This document shows positions 58,121 to 64,000 of a DNA stretch of 64,000 nucleotides, in pieces. A program made the position numbers and the translations under genes. Location of the stretch: the NCBI RefSeq assembly GCF_018070345.1, contig NZ_JAGPXX010000013.1, positions 102,722-166,721 of the forward strand, in the 5' to 3' direction. The notes beneath the pieces were generated by a model. That model searched no databases and was not told the origin of the DNA. It saw only the letters and a list, made by a program, of their open reading frames with translations. This DNA comes from Streptomyces sp. F63 (GTDB taxonomy: Bacteria > Actinomycetota > Actinomycetes > Streptomycetales > Streptomycetaceae). Position 1 is the first letter of the stretch. Every line of letters starts with the position of its first letter.

Positions 58121-59839
58121 TCACGGCACCCGCACCACCAGCAGTGCGATGTCGTCCGCCGACCCCTCCGGCGCCACCTCCACCAGCAGCCGGTCGCAGA
58201 ACTCGCCCAGCGGCCGCTCCACCAGCCGCGCCGCCCGCTGCCGCAACCGCTCCAGCCCGGTGTCCAGGGGCTGCCCCGGCGCCTCCACCAGCCCGTCCGT
58301 GTACAGCACCAAGGTGGTGTCCGGCGCCAGCGGCACCGTGGCGTCCACCCTCGGCGGGCCGGCCTCCGTGCCCAGCAGCAGGCCGTGCCCCTCCCACAGG
58401 AAGCGGGCCTCCCCGTCCGGCGCGATCAGCAGGGGCGGCGGGTGCCCGGCGTTGGACCATCGCAGCAGCCACGGCTCGCCACCCCCGCCCTCCAGCCGGC
58501 ACAGCACCAGCGTCGCCATCGGCACATCGCTGATGTGCCCCAGGGCACTGTCCAGCCGGTCGATGATCAGACTCGGCACCTCCCGCTGGTCCCAGACGAA
58601 CGCGCGCAGCATATTGCGCACCTGCGACATGTTCGCCGCGGCCTGCAGGTCGTGCCCGATCACATCCCCGATCACCAGCGTCGTCGCCCCGTCCGGCATG
58701 ACGAACGCGTCGTACCAGTCACCGCCCACCTGCGAACCGTGCGGCGCCGGCAGATAGCGGGCCGCCATCTCCAGGCCCTCCACCCGGGGCAGCGGCGTCA
58801 GCAGATGCAGCTGCATCGTCTCCGACACCCGCCGCTGCCGGTCGTACAACTGCGCGTTGTCCACGGCCAGCCCGGCCCGCCGGGCGATGTCGTCGATCAG
58901 CTCCAGATCCTCCCGGTCGAACGGCTGTTCCTGATCCGCCCGGCCCAGGGTCAGCGCCCCCAGCACTCCCCGGCCGCCCCGCAACGGCGCCAGGACCGCC
59001 GAATGGATCCCGGTGAAACGGAACAGATCGCTCTGCACCTGCTGAATGGCCGAGTCCGGCACCTCGGCATAGTCCTCCGGGCCCGCGATCAGCGCCGGGG
59101 CACCCCGCAGCACCCGCTGCAGCGGCGAGCGGGAATCCCACGACAGCTGATCCGGCAGCGGCCCCTCCAGCTCCGTGACACTCACATGCCGGCCGTTCTC
59201 GTGGTGAACCACCGCGACCCGCAGCACCTCTCCCTGCTCATCCAGCAGATCCACCACCGCCCAGTCCGACAGCCGGGGCGCCACCAGCCGCACCAGCCGC
59301 CGCAGCGCCTCCCGCACATCCAGCGTCGAGGTCAGGACCGCCGTCACCTCCGACACCAGCGACAGCCGCTCGGCGCGCTTGCGCAATGCCGCCAGATGGG
59401 CCTCCCGGCGACGCGCCTCCTCCTCCTGGTCCGAGATGTCGAAGAAGGTCACCACCGCGCCCGCCTGCTCGCCCCGCACCAGATACGGAGCCAGCAGCCA
59501 CCCCACCCGCAGCAGCGAACCGTCCCCCCGCCGGAACCAGGCAGCCTGCGTCCTCGTCGGCAGACCCGCCGCCATGGCCTCCAGCAGCGGACACCGGGAA
59601 CGCGGCTGAAGGCTGCCGTCCTCCTCCCGGTGCAGCAGATCGTGCGCGTCCGCACCGATGAACCGCTCCGGCGGCATCCGGACGATCTCCGCACCCCGCG
59701 GGTTCACCACCAGGATCCGACCCGCGGAATCCATCACCCACACCCCGGCGTCCAGGCCGTAGAACATCGCCTGCAGCAGCTCCTCGCCGGGCAGCGGACG
59801 GTACTCGGCATCGCCGGACGAATACCCGGGATCAGCCAT
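58121..59839 (-). CDS. PAS-GAF-SpoIIE family PP2C phosphatase
   Basis: 572 aa from ATG 59839 (CAGGAG 9 nt upstream). An upstream in-frame start is possible but lies in Pro/Ser-rich sequence. Order: PAS (about 15-140: MFYGLDAGVWVMDSAGRILV, PPERFIGADAHDLLH), GAF (about 165-330: SEVTAVLTSTLDVREALRRL, GIHSAVLAPLRGGRGVLGAL) and SpoIIE-type PP2C (about 340-570: HGSQVGGDWYDAFVMPDGAT, VIGDVIGHDLQAAANMSQV, RWSNAGHPPPLLIAPDG, LYTDGLVEAPGQPLD, SADDIALLVVRVP). Metal-binding Asp residues are in GGDWYD, GDVIGHD and SADDIALL. Such proteins dephosphorylate anti-anti-sigma partners in stress-sigma cascades; the partner here is unknown. It is convergent with pepN. Confidence 0.92.
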   Translation of the reverse strand: MADPGYSSGDAEYRPLPGEELLQAMFYGLDAGVWVMDSAGRILVVNPRGAEIVRMPPERFIGADAHDLLHREEDGSLQPRSRCPLLEAMAAGLPTRTQAAWFRRGDGSLLRVGWLLAPYLVRGEQAGAVVTFFDISDQEEEARRREAHLAALRKRAERLSLVSEVTAVLTSTLDVREALRRLVRLVAPRLSDWAVVDLLDEQGEVLRVAVVHHENGRHVSVTELEGPLPDQLSWDSRSPLQRVLRGAPALIAGPEDYAEVPDSAIQQVQSDLFRFTGIHSAVLAPLRGGRGVLGALTLGRADQEQPFDREDLELIDDIARRAGLAVDNAQLYDRQRRVSETMQLHLLTPLPRVEGLEMAARYLPAPHGSQVGGDWYDAFVMPDGATTLVIGDVIGHDLQAAANMSQVRNMLRAFVWDQREVPSLIIDRLDSALGHISDVPMATLVLCRLEGGGGEPWLLRWSNAGHPPPLLIAPDGEARFLWEGHGLLLGTEAGPPRVDATVPLAPDTTLVLYTDGLVEAPGQPLDTGLERLRQRAARLVERPLGEFCDRLLVEVAPEGSADDIALLVVRVP

Positions 59840-60104
59840 CAACGGGCACTCCTGCGGAACGGGGGGACGGAGACGGACGGAAGGGAAAGACGGAACGGGC
59901 GGACCGGAGGACGAACGGAAACGAGCCACCGGAGACGGGGACACCGGAACACCGGGCGGGCAGGACGGAAGGGACGGGCAGCGGACGCACCGCAGAAGTA
60001 CCCAGCCCGCCCCGTTTCACGCCCCTCACCGCACCCCGGCAGCCCCTTCCGGACCCGTCACCCCCGGAACACCCGCTACCACCGAAACGGCGAATCCGCA
60101 CCCG

Positions 60105-60150
60105 CACCGGCCCCCCGGCACCGGCCCCCCGGCACCGGCCCCCGCACCGG
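60105..60150. repeat. 14-bp tandem repeat (about 3 copies)
   Basis: CACCGGCCCCCCGG occurs at 60105-60118 and 60119-60132, then a shortened third copy. GC-rich spacer DNA upstream of the siderophore genes. Confidence 0.8.
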
Positions 60151-60325
60151 CGTCCCGCCCCGGCCCCCCGACCGCCCATGTCAACACGGCGCCCGCCCCA
60201 TCACCCCCGCCCCGGAACGCCGCGCACTCCGTAACCACACCTCAACACACTGCGATTTTGCGGGAGTTGGCCCGTTCTGTTCGGTCCTGCGGTGAACCCG
60301 GCACGACCGGGAAGCGTGTAGAGGA

Positions 60326-60381
60326 GTATGAGGCACACCCCGCCCGACCGGGGCACCCCACTGGTTCGTGTGCCTCCATAC
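60326..60381 (+). promoter_or_regulatory. Inverted repeat in the siderophore operon leader
   Basis: GTATGAGGCACAC (60326-60338) pairs with GTGTGCCT-C-CATAC (60368-60381) except for one bulged C. The 29-nt loop contains its own CCCC/GGGG pairing potential. It ends 20 nt before the decarboxylase ATG, so a folded leader would sit near the ribosome site. It could be a regulator site or an RNA element; nothing in the sequence decides which. Confidence 0.45.
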
Positions 60382-60401
60382 CTCGACCAAAGGGCTCCTC
60401 C

Positions 60402-61937
60402 ATGTCGCTCGGCGCCTCCCGCCCCCCGCACCGCACCGGCCCCGCCACCCCGGCCGGCCCCCGCGACACGCCACGGAACGACACCGCCCCACCGGCCCCG
60501 CCCGGCCCCGCCGCCCTGGCCGGCGGGGCGGGCGGCCCCACCGCCCTGGAACCCCTCCTCCACACCGTCCTCGACGCCCTCCGCACCGGCAGCCGCGACC
60601 GCCGCGGCCCCCTGCCACCCGGCGGCCCCAAAATCGTCACCGACCGGCTCCGCACCACCCTCGACCCCGTCCTCCCCGAACACGGCACCGGACCCCACGA
60701 AGCCCTCCGCTCCCTCGTCCACGCCCTCACCGAAGGCGCCGCCGACCCCGCCGACCCCCACTGCGCCGCCCACCTCCACTGCCCCCCGCTCGCCGTCGCC
60801 GTGGCCGCCGACCTCGCCGCCGCCGCCCTCAACCCCTCCATGGACTCCTGGGACCAAGCCCCGGCCGCCACCGCCCTCGAAACCGGCCTCACCCGCGCCG
60901 TCGCCACCCTCGTCCACCCCCGCAGCCCCCAGCCCGACGCCCTCGTCACCAGCGGCGGCACCGAGTCCAACCTCGTCGCCCTCCTCCTCGCCCGCGAACG
61001 CGCCCGCACCCACGGCGCCCGCACCGTCCAGGTCGTCTGCGGAACCAACGCCCACCACAGCGTCCACCGCGCCGCCTGGCTCCTCGGGCTCCCCACCCCC
61101 CTCACCGTCGCCTGCCACGCCGGCCGCATCATCCCCGCCGCCCTCGACCGCGCCCTCGCCGACACCGCCGGACCCGCCCTCGTCGTCGCCACCGCCGGCA
61201 CCACCGACGAAGGACTCATCGACCCCCTGCCCCAACTCGCCCGCATCGCCACCACCTACGGCGCCGAACTCCACGTCGACGCCGCCTACGGCGGCCCCCT
61301 CCTCTTCAGCGACACCCTCCGGCACCGCCTCGACGGACTCGACAACGCCATCAGCGTCACCCTCGACCTGCACAAACTCGGCTGGCAGCCCGTCGCCGCC
61401 GGCCTCCTCGCGGTCCGCGACACCACCGAACTCGACCCCCTCAGCCACCAGACCGACTACCTCAACGCCGACGACGACACCGAAGCCGGACTCCCCGACC
61501 TCCTCGGCCGCTCCATCCGCACCACCCGCCGCCCCGACGCCTTCAAAATGGCCGTCACCCTCCGCGCCCTCGGCCGCACCGGACTCGCCCGGCTCGTCGA
61601 ACACTGCGTCCACTCCGCCGAAGAACTCGCCGCCATCACCGACCGGCACCCCGCACTCCGCCGCCGCCCCGGCCCCATCGGCATCAGCACCGTCCTCCTC
61701 CGCCCCACCGCCGCCGACCGGCTCGCCGACACCGACGGCGACGAAGCCGGAGACGCACTCGTCGCCGACGTACGCCGCCGCCTCCTCACGGCCGGAACCG
61801 CCGTCATCGGCCGCGCCCGCGCCGAGGACACCGACGGCCGCCCCCGGCTCTGGCTCAAAGCCACCCTGCTCCACCCCGACGCCCGCACCACCGACCTGGA
61901 GGCCCTCGCCGACACCATCGCCGCCACCCGCCCCTGA
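60402..61937 (+). CDS. PLP-dependent decarboxylase of a siderophore operon
   Basis: 511 aa from ATG 60402. Group II (fold type I) decarboxylase: LNPSMDSWDQAPAATALETG, VTSGGTESNLVALLLARERA, GTNAHHSVHRAAWLLGLP, ATAGTTDEGLIDPL, HVDAAYGGPLL and the Schiff-base Lys325 in TLDLHKLGWQPVAAGLLAV. The group includes lysine, ornithine and diaminobutyrate decarboxylases that make the diamine backbone of hydroxamate and carboxylate siderophores. Its position before an IucA/IucC synthetase supports this. The amino acid substrate cannot be read from the sequence. An unusually C-rich codon choice is seen here and in the next gene. Confidence 0.9.
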   Translation: MSLGASRPPHRTGPATPAGPRDTPRNDTAPPAPPGPAALAGGAGGPTALEPLLHTVLDALRTGSRDRRGPLPPGGPKIVTDRLRTTLDPVLPEHGTGPHEALRSLVHALTEGAADPADPHCAAHLHCPPLAVAVAADLAAAALNPSMDSWDQAPAATALETGLTRAVATLVHPRSPQPDALVTSGGTESNLVALLLARERARTHGARTVQVVCGTNAHHSVHRAAWLLGLPTPLTVACHAGRIIPAALDRALADTAGPALVVATAGTTDEGLIDPLPQLARIATTYGAELHVDAAYGGPLLFSDTLRHRLDGLDNAISVTLDLHKLGWQPVAAGLLAVRDTTELDPLSHQTDYLNADDDTEAGLPDLLGRSIRTTRRPDAFKMAVTLRALGRTGLARLVEHCVHSAEELAAITDRHPALRRRPGPIGISTVLLRPTAADRLADTDGDEAGDALVADVRRRLLTAGTAVIGRARAEDTDGRPRLWLKATLLHPDARTTDLEALADTIAATRP

Positions 61938-62215
61938 CCGCACCGGCCCCGACCGCACAGAGCACCCCGGACGACGGCCACCCCCCGGCGGCACACCCCG
62001 CCGACCACGCACCACACAGCCGTCACACCGGCAACCACCCCCCACGCACAGCGGCAGCCACCGACTTCTCACCGACGGTGCGACGTACCACACGCCACAC
62101 CCGGCCCACCCCCACACGGACCAGGCCCGACCGCACCACCCACCGCGGACCACCGACCCCACCAGGGCACGGACGGCCCGGCCGGCGCATCGGCCCCCGG
62201 ACAGAAAGAGAACCG

Positions 62216-63991
62216 ATGAGCATGACGCTTCCCGCCCGCGCCACCACCGGCCACCACCGGCCCGGCGACCCCGCGGCCATCGCCGACGCCGTCACCACCG
62301 GCAACCTCCTCCGCTGCTGGATCCGCGAAACCGGCACCCCCAGACCCACCGACGGCATCCTCCGCCTCCGCCTCCCCGCCTCCGGCACCACCCTCGAAGC
62401 CCCCGTCATCCACTGGTCCCCCACCGGCCACCACCGCTTCGGCCGCGCCCGCCTCCACACCGGCACCAAAGCCCCCGCCCCCCTCATCGCCTCCCTCCTC
62501 GGCATCGAGATCGCCGCCGGAGACCCCACCTCCGTCACCGACCTCACCAGCCGCGTCACCGACTCCGCCCACCGCATCGAACAATTCCTCCGCACCCGCC
62601 CCCACACCCCCACCACCCCCGGAACCACCCCCTTCCTCGACACCGAACAAGCCCTCATCACCGGCCACCCCCTCCACCCCACCCCCAAAAGCCGCGAAGG
62701 ACTCAGCGACACCGAAACCGCCCACTACTCACCCGAACTCCACGGACACTTCCCCCTCCACTGGTTCGCCGCCGACCCCGCCGTCCTCCACAGCGACACC
62801 GCCCTCGGCCAACCCCTCCAAGACCTCCTCGCCGAACTCGCCGGCCACCCCACCGCACCCCCCGGCACTCACCTCGTCCCCGCCCACCCCTGGCAAGCCC
62901 ACGACCTCCTCCACCGCCCCGCCATCCGCACCCTCCTCGACGACGGACACCTCCACCACCTCGGCCCCTCCGGCCCCCACTGGACCCCCACCAGCTCCGT
63001 CCGCACCCTCTACCGCCCCGACGCCCCCGTCATGCTCAAACTCTCCCTCGGCATCCGCATCACCAACTCACGCCGCGAGAACAACCGCACCGAACTCCGC
63101 CGCGGCCTCGCCGTCCACCGCCTCCTCGACGCCGGCCTCGCCCACGCTCTCCACACCACCCACCCCCACTTCCACATCGTCCGCGACCCCGCCTGGATCG
63201 CCGTCGACACCCCCGGAACCACCACCGCCACCACCCCCACCGGCCTCGACGCCGTCATCCGCGACAACCCCTTCCGCACCACCACCCCCACCCCACCCGG
63301 CGCCCCCCGCACCCGCACCGGCTGCCTCGCCGGACTCCTCGCCGAACGCCCCGACCAAACCGACCACCGCAGCCGCCTCGCCCACCTCATCCAGCACCTC
63401 GCCCAACGCACCGGCCAGACCACCCCCCGCACCGCCCGCGCCTGGTTCACCCGCTACCTCGACACCGTCATCACCCCCCTCCTCTGGCTCTACGCCGAGT
63501 ACGGACTCGGCCTCGAAGCCCACCAGCAGAACACCCTCGTCACCCTCGACACCGACGGCTGGCCCACCGGCGGCCACTACCGCGACAACCAGGGCTACTA
63601 CTTCTCACCCACCCGCAGCCAAGCCCTCCACCAATGGATCCCCGGCGCCGGCCGCGACCTCGGCACCTACGTCGACGACACCGTCATCGACGAACGCCTC
63701 GGCTACTACATCGGCATCAACAACATCCTCGGCACCATCGGCGCCCTCGGCTCCCAAGGCCTCGCCGACGAAACCGACCTCCTCGCCGAAACCGACCGCC
63801 ACCTCGCCGGCCTCGCCACCCGCCACGGCAACCGCCTCACCCTCGCCACCACCCTCCGCGAAGCCCCCACCCTCCGCTGCAAAGCCAACCTCCTCACCCG
63901 CATCCACGGCATGGACGAACTCATCGGCCCCCTCGAAAACCAGTCCGTCTACGTCGACATCCCCAACCCCATCGCCGAGGCCCGCCGATGA
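62216..63991 (+). CDS. IucA/IucC family NIS siderophore synthetase
   Basis: 591 aa from ATG 62216 (AGAAAGAG upstream). NRPS-independent siderophore synthetase that joins a carboxylate (for example citrate or a succinyl unit) to an amine or hydroxylamine using ATP. Motifs: LVPAHPWQAHDL (about residue 224), TPTSSVRTLY, MLKLSLGIRITNSRRENNR (ATP-binding Lys about 274), GLEAHQQNTLV and YRDNQGYYFS. The last is the conserved acid/Asn region of the fold. It follows the decarboxylase after 278 bp without a gene and overlaps the next ORF start (ATGA), so they form one operon. The product is not predictable from two genes alone. Confidence 0.95.
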   Translation: MSMTLPARATTGHHRPGDPAAIADAVTTGNLLRCWIRETGTPRPTDGILRLRLPASGTTLEAPVIHWSPTGHHRFGRARLHTGTKAPAPLIASLLGIEIAAGDPTSVTDLTSRVTDSAHRIEQFLRTRPHTPTTPGTTPFLDTEQALITGHPLHPTPKSREGLSDTETAHYSPELHGHFPLHWFAADPAVLHSDTALGQPLQDLLAELAGHPTAPPGTHLVPAHPWQAHDLLHRPAIRTLLDDGHLHHLGPSGPHWTPTSSVRTLYRPDAPVMLKLSLGIRITNSRRENNRTELRRGLAVHRLLDAGLAHALHTTHPHFHIVRDPAWIAVDTPGTTTATTPTGLDAVIRDNPFRTTTPTPPGAPRTRTGCLAGLLAERPDQTDHRSRLAHLIQHLAQRTGQTTPRTARAWFTRYLDTVITPLLWLYAEYGLGLEAHQQNTLVTLDTDGWPTGGHYRDNQGYYFSPTRSQALHQWIPGAGRDLGTYVDDTVIDERLGYYIGINNILGTIGALGSQGLADETDLLAETDRHLAGLATRHGNRLTLATTLREAPTLRCKANLLTRIHGMDELIGPLENQSVYVDIPNPIAEARR

Positions 63992-64000
63992 CCCCCCACC
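63988..64000 (+). CDS. Start of next siderophore-operon gene, cut by window edge
   Basis: ATG 63988-63990 overlaps the IucA/IucC stop (ATGA), giving MTPH before the window ends. Only the coupling arrangement supports it; the product cannot be judged. Confidence 0.45.

Larger units (their letters stand above)
59840..60401. other. 562-bp spacer between phosphatase and siderophore operon
   Basis: No gene is seen. It holds a 14-bp tandem repeat (60105-60150) and an imperfect inverted repeat in the leader (60326-60381), both listed separately. No match to the DmdR1/IdeR iron box was found by eye. Confidence 0.5.

Noticed and set aside
60368..63991. Long plus frame covering both siderophore genes in one reading
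   Set aside because: The first part is Arg/Pro-rich nonsense in the wrong phase relative to the decarboxylase; only the portion from 62216 is the IucA/IucC gene.

Overview
The window is high-GC actinobacterial chromosome, almost certainly Streptomyces or a close relative. The evidence is the very strong G/C preference at third codon positions, many XRE/DUF5753, DUF397 and RsbW-like genes, start-stop overlapping operons, several genes with a TANNNT-like box only 6-10 nt before the start codon (leaderless pattern), and the conserved block hisI-trpE-TIGR02234-HGxxPAAW-DUF2752-trpC-trpM-trpB-trpA-lgt-VIT-gltB-gltD.

Region 1 (1-30.4 kb) is accessory DNA. A GAF-domain regulator (cut by the left edge) diverges from a cupin dioxygenase of the 2,4'-dihydroxyacetophenone dioxygenase type. 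A phage-defence island follows. It holds pglX (BREX-2 adenine methylase); a patch of XRE/DUF397/DUF6879 genes with partial duplications and a frameshift; an unknown membrane protein and a lipoprotein; an RsbW-like ATPase; a NIPSNAP protein; a membrane-anchored STAND NTPase with 14 WD40 repeats; and an SF1 helicase fused to a PLD nuclease domain and a zinc ribbon. The helicase gene is divergent from a tight four-gene operon, pglY-pglZ-brxD-brxHI. Together these are a BREX-2 (Pgl) system, but no pglW kinase is present and pglX is about 14 kb from pglY. The middle of pglX is visibly lower in GC, as expected for an exchanged specificity domain.

Region 2 (30.5-42 kb) begins with a PEP-mutase-family enzyme, a Phd-VapC toxin-antitoxin pair and a TIGR03085 protein on the minus strand. 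It continues into the histidine/tryptophan block on the plus strand. Spacers in the trp block carry several short GC-rich tandem repeats, and the trpM-trpB gap is about 800 bp.

Region 3 (42-51.4 kb) holds a small membrane protein, lgt, a VIT-family metal transporter with an iron-box-like site upstream, and glutamate synthase gltBD with a GlnR-like box.

Region 4 (51.7-60 kb) holds a secreted beta-helix protein, a CBS-domain protein, a HExxH metalloprotease-like protein, a chorismate mutase, an aminopeptidase N interrupted at an 11-C tract, and a PAS-GAF-SpoIIE phosphatase.

Region 5 (60.4-64 kb) is the start of an NRPS-independent siderophore operon: a PLP-dependent decarboxylase, then an IucA/IucC synthetase overlapping a further gene that leaves the window. 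No tRNA, rRNA, CRISPR array or insertion sequence was recognised.
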